From contig OZ004597.1 of assembly GCA_963924555.1 (NCBI GenBank), positions 1,178,001 to 1,242,000 of the forward strand: a DNA stretch of 64,000 nucleotides, written 5' to 3'. The notes beneath the pieces were generated by a model, which was given only the letters and a program-made list of their open reading frames with translations, did not search any database and was not told the origin of the DNA. Origin of the DNA: Crambe crambe (taxonomy: Eukaryota > Porifera > Demospongiae > Poecilosclerida > Crambeidae). Within the stretch, counting starts at the first letter, position 1. Every line of letters starts with the position of its first letter. Positions 9,627 through 22,653 of the stretch are shown piece after piece. Both the position numbers and the translations under genes were made by a program.

Positions 9627-12319
9627 ATGAAAGTTTTACTTGAACCATCTAAGGTATGCACATGCCACACACACACACTGCTAACTAACTGGAGAACTTG
9701 TTCTGCTCAGTTTAGGGATTTCTATGATGGAAGACTTGGTGTGGTTGTGACACTTGACTCATCAGGACAGGCAGAGGATGGGCCATGGGTAGTTATCGGA
9801 CAGTGTGCATGCATAGAACATGCAGGTGCTATCCCTGAATTGGAAGCACATGACTTGGCCAGTCCTGACTGGAAGGCATCAGTGGAGTTGGTGCAGAGGC
9901 ACTACCCAATGGGTAGCCAAGCTGCAGGAATATGGATGAGGGCAGGTACAGCTGACACAGAAGAGGTGGAAGCTCTAGCAAATATTCTCTCAAACAAGAC
10001 CAATTTGAAGGCAAGTCCATTCTTATTATCCCAAGGGTCCCTCCACTGCCTAACTAAATACCATAGCCCCGGTAATTTCAGGACATCTTTAACAGTGTAT
10101 CTATCAGGTGATCAACTGTATTTACGCTTAATTTCAGGACGTCTTTAGCAGTGTATCCACTCTTCTTGTATCTGTGTGTGGTAGTGGTGAGAGTGCTACT
10201 GTTAAAGTCTATCTGTTTGATATCAGTTCTTCTCCTTTGAAACTCGTCCCTGTGGAACAGATTGGACCTCCTGTTCACTCGGTGAGCAGGTACCTCTCAC
10301 AACACACAACCATGCTGAGGCTGCGTGGATCTTTACCCTTATCCATTACCACTGCAGGGAACAGTAAGTGTACCACATGCATTCAATGTGTTTTCATTGT
10401 TTATTGTTTGTTTTTTTAGTTGAAAAATCCATGTTGTCGCTTTCAGAGCGTATTGAATCTCCATCAACACTTTTTCTGATCAGCATGGAACAGGTCCTCT
10501 TTGATGAGAACTCTAACATGATCTTGAGGAATGTCCTACCAGAGAGGTTCAAAGCAGCTGGCAAGCAGAGCCACCACAGAGAGGATCAAATGGCCCACAC
10601 TCTTGAAAAACCAGTAGTGGTGGAACTTTTGGAAAATACTTCTTCCAGCAAGCCAGATGTTGATCTCCCCACAGCTCCCACTCTCAGAGTCAGTGGAGTG
10701 TTGGCAGAGGAGTGTGTCCAAATGACCATCCCTGTGGACATACTTGGACTTGTGCGGTGGGACGTGTCCCTGGATCAGGTGGCAACTAATCTAAAGAAGA
10801 GAATCTCTGCACAGCTGAGAGCTATCAAAGATGAAATGCTACGGAAAGTAAGATGCTTTTGTTTTGTTGTTGTTGTTTTGTTTGTTTGTTTGTTCAGCTA
10901 TTTGTGTTTTCCAGGCAGACATTTTGCACAGTGTGACTATCCATCATTTCTCTTTGCTGAAACAAGACTGTCCTGTGACCATTGTCTACCTGGACAAGCC
11001 CCTTGCTCAACAACACCAGAAAGAAACAGTCAAATCATTAACCAATAAGGAACTCCACCCACAACAGACACTGTGGAAAAAAACCTTTGGTCTTAATCCC
11101 AAATCTTCCGAGCTCCGTGTTCTCTTAAGGAACTCACCATCATCAGGTTGTTGACTATGTTTCTAAGGATGGCATTGATTCAGTGAAATATCTCCACTTT
11201 GTTTCAGATAGTGATTGGAATTCAGCCAATAATATACTCTTTGAAGGCCCTCAACTTCTAACTCCTCACCTAAGAGTCAAGCACACTAAAGGTTCGTACA
11301 ATTGTGGTGTATTCATGTTAGAGTTGCATTGTACACTGCATCTTATCTTTCATTGCAGTGAAAGATGGAAATATGGCACTTGTGCAAGGCAGTTACCTTT
11401 ACTTTCACTACATGCAAGAAGGCTTCAATGATAATGCAAGTTCATTTTTCTACACCTACTCTCCTTTTCACTTTATGAAACGTGGTATGTTGATGCAGGG
11501 ATGGGGATGCGCGTATCGGTCTCTCCAAACGCTATGGTCTTGGTTCCTTCTCAAGGATTATACAAACAAGGCAGTTCCAAGCCATAAGCAGATCCAGGAA
11601 GCACTAGTGCATGTTGGTGATAAGGAATCTAGTTTCATCAGCTCTAAGGAGTGGATAGGGTCGTTTGAAGTCAGCACTGTCCTTAATGAGCTAATGGGGG
11701 TAAAAAAAAACTGCTCATACACATATGCAAGGTTTATATATTAAATTTTTATAGATTCAGTGCAAAATCCACTATTGTAGTAGTGGTGGGGAGATGGCCA
11801 GTGTAGGGAGGGTGCTTTTGGGACACTTTCAAACCGAAGGCACACCCGTCATGATTGGTAAACGATCCCCTTGTCAGACATTGTCCTAAAATGATCCGAA
11901 TTGTCACCCATTATGAATTAGGTGGAGGTGTACTGGCACACACCATCTTGGGAGTGGACTTTAACACAGCTACAGGCGAGATACAGTGAGTAACCTTAAA
12001 CTTTATGTACAAATCCACTCCATATATCCCCCCAGATTTTTAATACTTGATCCTCACTATACTGGAAGGGATGATATCAAGACCATAGTGGAAAAGGTAA
12101 CCTAGCTACGATAGGGCCTCCAAGTAGCCTCGTTCTCAGGCTGTCACGGAGGGAAGGGGAAGGGGAATAGGCCTGGGTACCAGGGTACTTATTAACTTGT
12201 TAGTTACCTATAATTATTATTCTCTGTAGGGGTGGTGTGGTTGGAAACCAGTGACGTTTTGGGACAACACAGCACATTACAACATGTGCCTGCCCCTGGT
12301 ACCAGATGGCGACATTTAG
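9627..12319 (+). CDS. UFSP2: Ufm1-specific protease 2
   Basis: UFSP2 is the cysteine protease that matures UFM1 and removes it from substrates, mainly at the ER. The first exon is short (MKVLLEPSK, donor gtatgc). The N-terminal MPN-like region runs through exons at about 9710-10850 ([33 protein letters not shown]). The catalytic domain shows [16 protein letters not shown] (nucleophile Cys, about 11500), [34 protein letters not shown] (about 11925-11960), [10 protein letters not shown] (catalytic Asp and His, about 12035-12070) and [22 protein letters not shown]. The stop is 12317-12319. An intron at 11436-11498 appears to use a GC donor (GCAAGT) just before the catalytic motif. A TAGCCTCGT-family repeat lies in the last intron. 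All triad residues are present, so the enzyme should be active. Confidence 0.93.
11436..11498 (+). other. 63-base GC-AG intron abutting the UFSP2 catalytic cysteine
   Basis: The exon ends FNDN at GATAAT, followed by gcaagt. The intron ends gatgcag and the next exon opens GGA TGG GGA TGC, giving DNGWGCAYR as in vertebrate UFSP2. No GT donor gives this join. The intron is divisible by three and has no stop codon, so retention would insert 21 residues. Confidence 0.75.
12125..12183. repeat. Degenerate TAGCCTCGT-family element in UFSP2 intron
   Basis: TAGCCTCGTTCTCAGGC at 12125 and GGCCTGGGTACCAGG ending near 12183 resemble the ends of the elements at 5718 and 31001, with a G-rich spacer. The right end has decayed. 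Confidence 0.5.
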
Positions 12320-12450
12320 AAGAAGCAAGTGTGAAGAGAAAATTATTAAACTCGTAAAAGAATAAATAGTACTGCATGAAAATCAAGTACTTGATAATCT
12401 ATACTTATGATTTTTTTTACTTTTTCCGATTTTTTCCCCTTAAAGATGTG

Positions 12451-13581
12451 CTATGCATTCATCCAACTTTCCTCAACTATTGCTAACACTTTCTTTTCAT
12501 ACTCTCGTCTGTTCTCCTGATAGAGTTGTGCTGCTTGGCTGTTTGCTGGGCTATTTGGATTAGGTTCATCCAGCAAAGACTACATGATAAAAGTTATGTT
12601 AAGCAAGAGTCCAAAACTCTTATTAGTGCACACCTGTATAGATGTTAATATAGAAGAAACATCATATGTTGGACTCCACCTATTTTGCAGTATATCGAGA
12701 CATATACTTCCATCTGCATACACTATAATATATATGTCTATATATAAACTGAGGCTTCCTGCTGTTACCCAAGGTCTTACCATTGGGATGAAACATTTTG
12801 GAAACGAATCTGACCACTGGGGGTTTATTGGGGTACTCTTCACTGAATTGCATGGTGAGTTTAAAAGTGCCATCTTCAAATGGTGTGTCCTTGGGGCTGT
12901 GGAAATGATCTTGATTAGCCTAATACCAATAGTGGTGTGTGTAGTGCACCTACCCAAATATTACTGCATTCCAAAGCATTATGTTATTGTCAGTGGGTGC
13001 TCCACTCACACCAGCTGGAGGGTCCTCTTGTAGTCTATTAATAGAAATGATCTTAACATTATGAAATTCATCCCCGGTGATAAAATAACATCATTCATGT
13101 ATACACTCAGCAGCTCAGATTGTTGCCATGGAAAACATTAATATAGCTAGATAACTTTCTTCATTCTGTGTCCATTATAACCAGTTATCAGTGCTTAATT
13201 GATATTGTGTCCCCACAAAGTATAGATTTAACTGGACATTGCATCATGTGTGTGCATTTTGATCAGTACTTTTGTCCTAACAACAATATTGGCCAGAAAA
13301 TGTCAGGTGTCAGGGTGTTATCATAAGCTCCGAGTGATTAGGGACATTCAAAACCTAGGGAGAGGGAGGGGGGATATGGTGGGATTCTTTTTTTTCTTTT
13401 CTTTTTTTACCACCTACATGCTGGCACTACATACTAACAGATCATAAAGTTGAAACTAAGAACTAAGTATATTTCTAGAAGATAATCACCAGTATACTCT
13501 GGGGTTTTACCTTCAACAATATTATCAAGCATCTTACCTCTTGAAATCTCTCATTAATCTTCTTCTGGCGGGAGTAGACAT
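12451..13581 (-). CDS. UBE2B: E2 ubiquitin-conjugating enzyme, RAD6/UBE2A-UBE2B
   Basis: RAD6 mono-ubiquitinates histone H2B and PCNA with partner E3s. The start ATG at 13581 opens [15 protein letters not shown], the invariant RAD6 N-terminus. The next exon encodes [17 protein letters not shown] and WNAVIFG, then [33 protein letters not shown], the active-site exon [20 protein letters not shown] (catalytic Cys in GSICLDIL, about 12690), and [20 protein letters not shown] ending EESWMNA. The stop is 12451-12453. The length of about 150 residues is normal. Vertebrates have two nearly identical paralogues (UBE2A and UBE2B), and the sequence cannot be assigned to one of them. Confidence 0.95.
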
Positions 13582-14232
13582 ATTAAAGAGAGAGAACGCA
13601 GGATAACGGTCGTCAGTGGATGTTAGTAAACTGATGTGGCCTACGAGAAGTGTACAGAAACGACCTGTTATCTGTACTAGTGTACACTTCTCCAACTAGC
13701 TAGCTCCTTAAAAATTAAAATTAATCTAGATATAACTATCTAGAGTTCAATTTTTCTTTTCTATGACGTAATGGTAGCGAATAATTATAGATAATAAATC
13801 CCCGGGCCCGGTCCTGAAATCCCACCTGGAGATCTAGCTTTTTGGGCTTCACCTTTCCAGCACACAACCACTTTCAAACTGAACATATCCTAGGATTCTG
13901 GTGGCAGTGGAAAATTCTAGCTAGTATATTCAGCAGCCCTGGGGAGGCAGCAGAGCTAAAGCCTAAACCGCCTCGACCTTACAAAAACCAATTCTTTGCG
14001 AGTCACTACCACAGCAACTAAAGCCTTGCCAACCACTCAAGAGCCCCCATGTTAGCCTCCAGCATAGTAAAAAAGTCCACACTTCCACAAAGATCCACCT
14101 GGCAAAATATTTTCTTTGGCTAGCTAGATAAACAAATCACTGGAAAAAAAATACATGGCACACAAATATTTTCTTAAAACAAACTATGAAAAAAGTACTT
14201 TGAAGTGATTTAGCTAACTTGCAGGGAGGAGG
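13582..14232. other. Intergenic spacer, no gene seen
   Basis: About 650 bases between the UBE2 start and the DPH3 stop; this is one of the longest gene-free stretches. It holds the UBE2 promoter and a perfect 12-base inverted repeat (GAGAAGTGTACA at 13645-13656, complement at 13681-13692, 24-base loop). I see no coding homology, RNA gene or repeat family in the rest. Confidence 0.6.
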
Positions 14233-14578
14233 TCAACTTGTAGTTTTCTGGCATGTAGCCGATTGTTTCGATTTTTGAGGGATAAAATCTTCCTATAATA
14301 TAAATAAAGAGTTATTGTGGATTGTGATGGGATTTACTTACAGGATCGTATATAACTTTCACTATTAAAGAACAGCTTGGACATTCTGCCACTTCCTCAC
14401 CGTTCTCCAAGTCCTCCTGAAAAAGAAAACAGGATGTCAACACACAGCATGGGCCACACTTCAGGCTCACTCTCGTTATCTGGAATTGGTCGCCACAAGG
14501 ACATGGATAGTAATAGGTGTCCGAGTCTTCATCATACTCAAAGTCTTCTATCTCCACTTCGTCATGGAAAACAGACAT
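14233..14578 (-). CDS. DPH3: Diphthamide biosynthesis protein 3 (DPH3/KTI11)
   Basis: DPH3 is the small CSL-type zinc protein that donates electrons to DPH1-DPH2 for diphthamide synthesis on eEF2 and also serves Elongator. The ATG at 14578 gives [20 protein letters not shown], then [13 protein letters not shown]. An intron of about 70 bases splices to [25 protein letters not shown], and a last exon encodes [10 protein letters not shown] to the stop at 14233-14235. The four zinc cysteines (CPCG and CPSC) are all present. Its start lies only 113 bases downstream of the NUP98 stop on the same strand, so its promoter is in the NUP98 3' end or the two are co-transcribed. Confidence 0.94.
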
Positions 14579-14691
14579 CCCAGTCCCACTCCATATTAAT
14601 ACTATTATATCGTTTGGCCAAAAATGCCACGTGACAGTACTTACTATTTGGAATTTCGGATAATTAGAGGGAAAGGCAATAATAAAAAAAT

Positions 14692-17600
14692 TCAATGGGT
14701 AGTAGTAACAAGGTCAGTAATTTGTAAGTGGAGCAGAGATCTATATTCTGTGATAGCATAGTCTGGGGGCATGGGAAGTTGGCGAAGACAGGGCACCATT
14801 TCCTGGAGAATAAACTTATTTGGATACTGTTCCCCGCTCTGTTCCGCCTAAAAAAAAAGAAGACAGAACATGCGTCAAAATAATATTTATAATAGTTTCC
14901 TCAATAGAATTACCTTCAGTTGCAATATTAACCTGGTAAAATCTGCAGTTTGCTTAGCCATTTCAGATTGACATAATCTGTCATAAATAGAAAAAGGATA
15001 TCATCATTCTATTCGGTATCACAAAAAACATTCTATAATAAATACTAACACTTTTCTTGGAGAATCTGAAGGAAGCTGGCTGATTCTCGGAGCGAGTTGC
15101 TTTACACCCATGTGAAGACTTTCTAACTGATACTGTGATGGGGTATCTTTGGACAACGACAGCTGCTGAAACTGATTACGGATGCGCAAGAAGTCCAGGA
15201 ACACTGATCCAGCAGAGTCCCACCCCTGCACCAGGCCACGCCTCTCTGATACTGCAAGCTGTTCCAACATGCGCAGCAATTCATCAGTGTCATCTGCAAA
15301 ATACAAAATTACAATTATAAATACATTACTGGTGATACTTGACAACAGTTGCTTGCCCAATAATGAATATTCCCTTGTTTCTTATTAGAGCTCACCGATG
15401 ATGATAGCATCCACTGCCAAATGTTGCACGATGACGGTGTGTGCTTCGTTCCAGTGCTCAGCATGCAGTAAGTTATAAGCCTGGAGGTCGTACCACTCCT
15501 CATAGCCAGATCGCTGGGCCTTGGCATAATAAACCCAATCCTTCGGCACAAACAGCTTCTCGATCACAAAGGATTCCACTTCTGAAAGCTCTTCTTCCGA
15601 GCAACAGTTGCGAGCTAGGAGCTCCTGCACAGCAGGTCTCAGCAGTGCCTGGTCCTTGAGGTGGAGCAGAGCGAACACACTCCAATGCCATTTGCCACAG
15701 TGTTCAAGCTGGGTAGCAAAACTAACCACCAGTTGGGCCATTGAGGTCGGATGCAAGTGAGTGTACTCCAGGCTAGTCATGATGGACCACAATATCCAAC
15801 TACGATAAGGAAGACACACACTCTTGACACAAGAAAATTCTGTCTACAGTGAAACCCTTGACAAAGGACACTCTGAAAGAGAACTAACCTCTCCACAAAG
15901 GTCTAATACACATCCTATAAAAAAATAACCCCTCTACAAAGGACAAAAGGATGGGTCCTAAGTGTGGGCATTATTTGGAGTATTACCTTATTCTATAATC
16001 TAGTAGGTGAGGGGTGGAAGCAGCTGGTTGAAGGGTGAGCTCAAGGCTGTGATCACAGTGACAGTACAGTTGTAGTAAGTGGTAGCAGGTGTCAAATGGT
16101 AGAGAGGAAAATTCCGAATCGAGTCCAGTGCCTCGAGCTTCGATGTATGGTGGATAAGGAGGAGGGGCATAGGCATCGTCTCCTTGGAAAGCGTTCATGT
16201 ATGTATGGAGGAGATCCAGAATTGGAGAACTGGGTTTTGAAGAGAAGCAGAGGTGGAGAGCTAGGCTTCTCTTCCAGTCCAATCCCTCACAGGTGTTGAT
16301 GGTGGTGATTGAAACAGATCCAGACCTAGTGTCCTGACAGCTCCACGTCATGAGTCCAGCAAGAAGGATGTAAAGCTTTAGGTGAGTGGGGCTGATAAAG
16401 CACTGAGCCTCCTGTCGACTCCAGCTTGATAACTGATGATAGATGAACTCTCTACAAGCATGAGGAATAATAAAATGACGAGGGAGAAAGTAGTATGTGG
16501 TCCAAGGAAAGACTCTTTACCTGTTATTTCTAGAGGTGGCCTGGCTGAGGAGAAGTGCCAACTTCCGGTCCTTGTGTTGCTGTGCCAGGCGACAAGCTTC
16601 TCCCAATTGCTGCCCAGCCACCAAACTAAATATACTTTTCAGATACTCTTCGTCCTAAAATAAAAGCCATATTAGACCTATATAATAGAGAATGTTATCA
16701 ACTTACTGATTTTGGAGCAGATATTTTTTCCCTTTCTGTAGGAGGTTTGTTTGTTTCTTTCAACCACTGACTTACTCGTTTTTTTCTTGCTTGCTGGTTG
16801 TCATACATCTCTCTATCTATGAGAAACTTCAACCGTCACTACTACTCTAAATAAAGCCCACCAGCACACTTACTAGAGCTGCATTCTGGAGGGAGGTCAC
16901 CCCAGAGCACCACTGCCAACTGCAAGACTCGTCTGAGCTGCCTCTCGGTATCCATGTCATCACTGTTCTTGGAGGTGAAGGGATCAGAGGACACGGGGAA
17001 AGGGCGTGTCTGGGCCACCTCGGAGAAGGCATGAAGGAGAGCAGTCCCAGTATTCGGAGAACATAATGGAGCAACAGAACTGAATTTGGTATTTGCCAAT
17101 TGAGTTGTAAGAAATGGCTCAAACTAGATCAAAAAGAAGAAAAGTAAATTCACCTCTCTTCGTCCTGATCCATAGTAACTTACAAAATCCACGACTTTTG
17201 CTGACTGGTTTGCACAAACACGTTCAATCGAAACTCTAATGGGGTGTCCTTTGTCATCTGCATCATCATCCACAGCTCTTCCAGACTCAGATACCTGCTT
17301 CCCGGAATGAACCAGAGTCCAATTTGGACCCCACCCAACTCTGAAGGACCTCCCAAGGAAAAGTCCATGATCACTTAAAGCTCGTTCTTTGCTGGTAGAG
17401 ATACTATCTTTTGCTGGCACCAAGACAAGGAGGTCTCGCTTGGCCATTAAGACTGCAGATTGGGCTTGGAGGGAACTGAGGGCCATTTGAGGAGTAGGGA
17501 GGGTGCATCTTGGAGGGTGGTAACGGGAGAAGGGATCTGTTGCTTGAGGTGGAGTAGAGGTGAGACGCTCAGTGATAGTGGCAAGCCCATGTGACTTTGG

Positions 17601-20600
17601 GCTTGGGACAGGAGAAGGTATAGCACTGTTGCCATAGAGAGAAGAACGAAGCATACGTGAGATGGCGGGCGACTGGTGAGATCGAGAAAGTGCTGGTGAT
17701 TGCTGCACACTACCACGAGAAGACGGTGAGAAGAGGTAAGACCCATGATGGCTTGGGGCACCAAATGAGAAGTGGGGTTTGAGGGCTGAACCTTGACCCT
17801 GGACTGTGTATGTTGTGTTCAGACTGTCGTTTTCATTGAAGAAAGATGCTTTCATGATCTGGACATGGTGAGTGTTGGATCCTACAAGTTCTTGAGGAGG
17901 TGGGGGGATGGAAAGGGTGTGTGTTTCCATGGGTTTATCACCTTCTCTAGCGTCTTCAAACTCTTCATCATCAGACATTGACTCATCATCATCAATGCGT
18001 ACGGAACTCTGGGGGAGAGGCTTGGATGGCGGGGGAAGGGGAGTGGTCTCAGTTTCAGCGCTCAGAGCAACAGGGATGGCTGCCTTCTGAAGCGAGGTTT
18101 GAAGCAGAGGTTGTGGCGGTAACTGCTTCTCATTCTTCTGTATAATAATGACATCAAATTTATGAACTTGCACATTACACAAAATAACACAAAATAAACA
18201 TGAGTTTTAAAATGTGTCTGAAGCGAACGAACTATATCAGTGTTGAATGCACACCTGGACAATCTTGAGTTTCTTAATTTCACTGTTTTGACTATCCCCC
18301 TCATCATCTGATTCATCTGCCTCCAGCTTATATCCAGAAAAATGCAAAACCTTTACAAGATAGTTAAGAAAAGAGTTCACATGACCAATCCACAGGATTA
18401 TTATTATTCTCACTTGGAAAACACAGGTCCCAGCATCAGGTTTGTAATCTAGAAAAACACCTCCAATCTTCTCCACCAAAGCCTCCAGTTTCTTGGAGTA
18501 GTTCATACGTTCTAATCTTCCCTTGTCCTTGATCAGTTCTCGTGTGGTCTTATCTTTGGGCCAAAACTCATGCATGGACACCACAGCAGATTTGTTCAAC
18601 TTCTCTCCCACCTCTGGCTTAGCATCAGGAAGATCGTCCGGGTATACCACAACCTCCTTGGGTTCAATACTCACTTCAATTCGAAAGAAGTAATGAATTT
18701 ATTTTACAGCATTATAAAAAAAAAAATTTAAGTTACCGATTCTGTCTAGGTTCAGACCGTACACATCAGTTGTGCCAGGGAAATGGATTTCCCCAACTCC
18801 TTGTCGTCCAATGGTGAAACCTTCCACGTTGCAGGCCCCATTTTCAACAAGTCCGTCACACTCGTCCAATGAAGGGATGGTATAATAGGAAGGCTTTGTT
18901 AAAATTATTCCACATGGCCTGCCACACACACACACACAAAAAAAAAATTAATTTGGTTGAATAAGCAAAGCTAACTAAAGTCCGTTTGCATTCAATTCTT
19001 AAAACCGATTTCACCTTTGAAATACCAGCTGAACAACCCCCACTTAATGATGAGCTGATTTTTGAAATTTGGAGAATGATCAGTAAATGTAAATACGTCT
19101 TGGTGTCTGTGGTCTGATTTTCCTCCCCCACTGAAATTTGATCCTCCCTACTAGCATGATTTACACTGCTCACCTTCTTGCCTTCTGTCTACTGGGAGGA
19201 CTCCGCTCGTGTCTGAGTGGTGATCGGGTGAGAGGAGGTCCTTCAGCATCCACAACCGGCTCTGTCAGAGTGACCTTCTTGGGTGATGATTTCTTTCCTT
19301 GAGCTTTTAAAGCCGGGCTTGCTCCAATTGTGGTTGGAGACAAAATGCCTGTTAAGGGTCTGAGCAAGAAAAAGAAGTTGACAGTAAGATAATGGTCCAC
19401 ACATACCACCACACCTTACCTGATTCCTGAGGGGTTGCTGAGAACTTTAGTGCCAAGTGTAATCTCTGAGGTATCAAAACTGGTGGTTGCTTCGGTGGTG
19501 CTGGTGTGATGGGTCACACTGCTTGAGCTTGAAAGTGCTGGGGTACTCGTGTTGCCCCCTGAAAGGGAAGTTCTGTCTGGCGTGAGGGAGGAGTCTGTGG
19601 GAGTCCTCAGGAGGATGGGACTTGGGGCAACTGCCGGTGACTCCACTGGTGGAGTGGTAGAATCAGGCCAAGTGTGGGGCTATTGAAAAAGAAGTTGAAT
19701 TGTTAGGTGAAGGTGATGAAATGATATACAAGTAGTTATAAACAGGGATAGACTGCAAAGGGAGCGATAGCTAGTTACCTGGCTAGGTTTGGGTATGATA
19801 TTCAGTTTCTTGACACTCTTTCTTGGATTTCGTGGCACAAAGGTCTCCCCAGATGCTCCACTGATGCTGCTATTGGCAGAAGATATATTGGACTGAGGAC
19901 TGTCCTCCAGCCCTTCAAACAGACGGTTCTTCTCCTTGTGACGAGCAGCAGAGCTGAGGGATATGGGCTTGACTTTAGCTGAGGGACGGACATTGAGTTT
20001 GTAATGGAGTGAGTTTGGACTTGATTTGGAGGCCACTGGTGCTGGGAGATCTTTGCTCTTCTGGTGCTTAGCAGCATCCTGAAAACAAACACTCTCACCT
20101 AGTGCCACACTAGAAGGAAGACAGCTAACTCACAGAAATGGCACTTCTGAAGAGTGGAGAGTCACCAAATGGAGAGCTGGCAAGGATTTCCAGCTGCTGC
20201 TTCAGTTGTGCCTCCTGCTGTTGCTGCTGCAATGGAGTCTGACCACTAGAATAATGAGAGAGAAACACGGGTATACACACAACTGCATGCTTACAGGTAA
20301 ATACTTACAGAGAGTTCTGGCCCAGACCTCCTCCCACTCCCACTCCTCCAAGTCCCGTGGTTCCAGTCCCCATTAAACCACTCCCCCCGACTCTGTTCAC
20401 ACCCAAACCAGTGCCGAGGCCTCCTAAAGTCAAACCACCACCAAGACCTCCAATTTGAGTCTGTCCGAGTCCTAATCCTCCAGTTCCCAAACCACCTACC
20501 AGTCCGGTTCCAAGTCCTGTTCCAGTTGGTTTGAAGCCCAATGAAGCCTGAGAGGTCTGATTTCCCAATACTCCAAGTCCTCCCGTGCCAGAACCAAGCC

Positions 20601-22362
20601 CACCCATTCCAAGACCACCAGTTCCAAGACCTCCACTCAACCCTCCTCCCAGTGTCCCAGTCTGGCCAAGTCCTGTGCCAGTTCCACGGCCAAACAAGCC
20701 ACCACCTCCAAGCTGCAAACAAGCCAAAGAACAGCATTAGATTTATCAGCACTAACACTTCTGTCTGTTTGCATAGTAAATTCCCTGCCACCATGTGCCA
20801 GTTATCCATCCACACACACATACCTGGGTCTGTCCTCCCAACTGCGTTCCGGTCCCCGACTGACTGAACAATCCGCCTCTGCCAGCAGCATTAGCACCAA
20901 AGATCCCACCACCAGCTTGAGTAGCCTGTGCCTGGCCAAACAATCCCCCTCCACCACCCAATCCTCCCAGCCCACTCTGGGTGGACGTACTGCTAAAGAG
21001 TCCACCAGTCCCTACAGTTGCTCCTCCCAGTTTTTGTCCAAAGAGGCTACCTCCAGCAGTAGAGGTTCCCCCAAGACCAGTTCCAAGCTGATTCTGGCGC
21101 AAGCCTCCACCACCCACTACAAGGATTTTATTGAATTCAAACCTATTCAGCAAGTTATATCTGAGCTCACATGGTCCTCCAGTCCCTAGACTCTTTTGCC
21201 CGAACAACCCCCCACCACCAAGACCACCGATTCCCTGTGCACCACCAAATATACCACCAGTTGTACCCGAGGGACCCTTGCGCCCAGCAGAGTAGTCTTC
21301 AAATCGAAGTTCCTGATATCAAATAAAAAATTAATTAAAGGGGGAGCCCTATGACTTGATATAGCTGCCACAGGAAGTTGATAGAACATTAACCACATTT
21401 TTGAGATTACCTTTATGTGAGACCACATACCCTTAATGTGAGACCACTGTGAGTCTTACCTCGATGCTTTTCTGGGAGTAGCTGCTGGCAGCTGTGATGC
21501 AGTGCAGAAGAGTATTCACGTTAACAGTCAAACCATTCTTGTTGAATGTATCCGTCCCTTTTGTTGCATCATACTTCACTGTCGTCCCAGTCACCCCACC
21601 TGTTTTCAAAGTGAAAGAAACAAAATTAATCATCAGTACCTTTATCTGTGCTTGCTCTTATAACCAACTTGCTTACCAAACATCGACGCTCCAGTTTGTC
21701 CCAGGCCACCTGTTGTCTGTCCTAGTCCACCCATCAGTCCAGTATTGGTTGTCTGGGGTTTACTGAAGAGTCCTCCTCCTGCTGCTGCACCGCTGGAACT
21801 GGCCTGTCCAAACAGGCCCCCTCCAAGCAAGGTATTGCCTCCAGTGGACCCTGTCAGGATGGGACTCTGACCAAACAGCCCACTTGCTCTCTGCTGGCCA
21901 CCTAAAGCTAAAAGAACAAGCATATATTATTTGGTCAGAGCGTTAGTAAATATCATTCACCTTGAGGTGTTTGGAATATTCCACCAGTTGCAGCTCCTGC
22001 ACCCAACCCACTGCCAGTGAGCCCACCTCCAGCCCCCACTCCAAAGAGCCCACCCCCAGCACTCTGACTTGCAGGGGTTTGACCAAACAGACCCCCACTG
22101 CTTGTTCCTGGGGCCCCTAGGCCTCCCCCTCCTCCTCCAGTATTTCCAAACAGGCCACCAGTTTGCCGTCCAAAAAGTCCCCCTCCGGTGCTAGCTCCCA
22201 GACCACCACCAAGACTTGTCCCACGACCAAGGCCTGTTTGAGGGGTTCCAAACAAACCACCTCCTGTACCTATTTGCAAAAATGACGATCAATGACTATC
22301 TGCAGCCTTTAGCTAGGTAGTTAGCTTTATTGACACAATCAGTTCCACTCACCAAATGACAT
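14692..22362 (-). CDS. NUP98: NUP98-NUP96 nucleoporin precursor
   Basis: The precursor self-cleaves into NUP98 (FG-repeat, mRNA-export and permeability-barrier nucleoporin) and NUP96 (Y-complex scaffold). The start ATG at 22362 gives MSFG and the GLFG-rich exons run down to about 20300. A GLEBS motif binding RAE1 lies at about 21240-21590 ([43 protein letters not shown]). A GLG-rich tract with almost no Phe lies at 20305-20727. The autoproteolytic domain is at about 18250-18900 ([38 protein letters not shown]). Cleavage is expected at HF/S, around 18340. NUP96 then shows [21 protein letters not shown] (about 17310-17370) and helical blocks such as [32 protein letters not shown] and [12 protein letters not shown]. 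The stop is 14692-14694. All processing features are present. Confidence 0.95.
20305..20727 (-). repeat. GLG-rich low-complexity tract inside NUP98
   Basis: Roughly 140 codons of repeated [12 protein letters not shown] units with only two Phe, where other exons of the same gene carry GLFG repeats. The tract is coding, in frame and flanked by splice signals. Confidence 0.8.
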
Positions 22363-22653
22363 GATGCCAGCAAGTTAATAGTTAATTGATAGCTTTGAAT
22401 TTACCAATCAGCAATCAGAGTGTTGTTCGCAATCTCTCATATACAGGAACGGTTAAAACCGCCTGTAACCAGCTTACTCCCATGTCACTACGATCGATCC
22501 ACATGTGCTACACTTTGGAGTCACATGATTATCACAAGATCAATCAAAAGGTGTGGCTAGATACGTATCCTAGTAACAACGGTTTAAACGTAAACATGAT
22601 GTCTCTTTTCTGAAGGCAGCTGACCGACTCTAGTAGTTACAGTGGCGTTAAAG

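Noticed and set aside
11183..11431. Separate small gene in the UFSP2 region
   Set aside because: The exon pieces join in phase to UFSP2 sequence and end in its introns.
12584..13033. Plus-strand open frame of 149 codons
   Set aside because: It lies antisense to UBE2A/B exons and introns and reads no recognisable protein; the minus strand is clearly RAD6.
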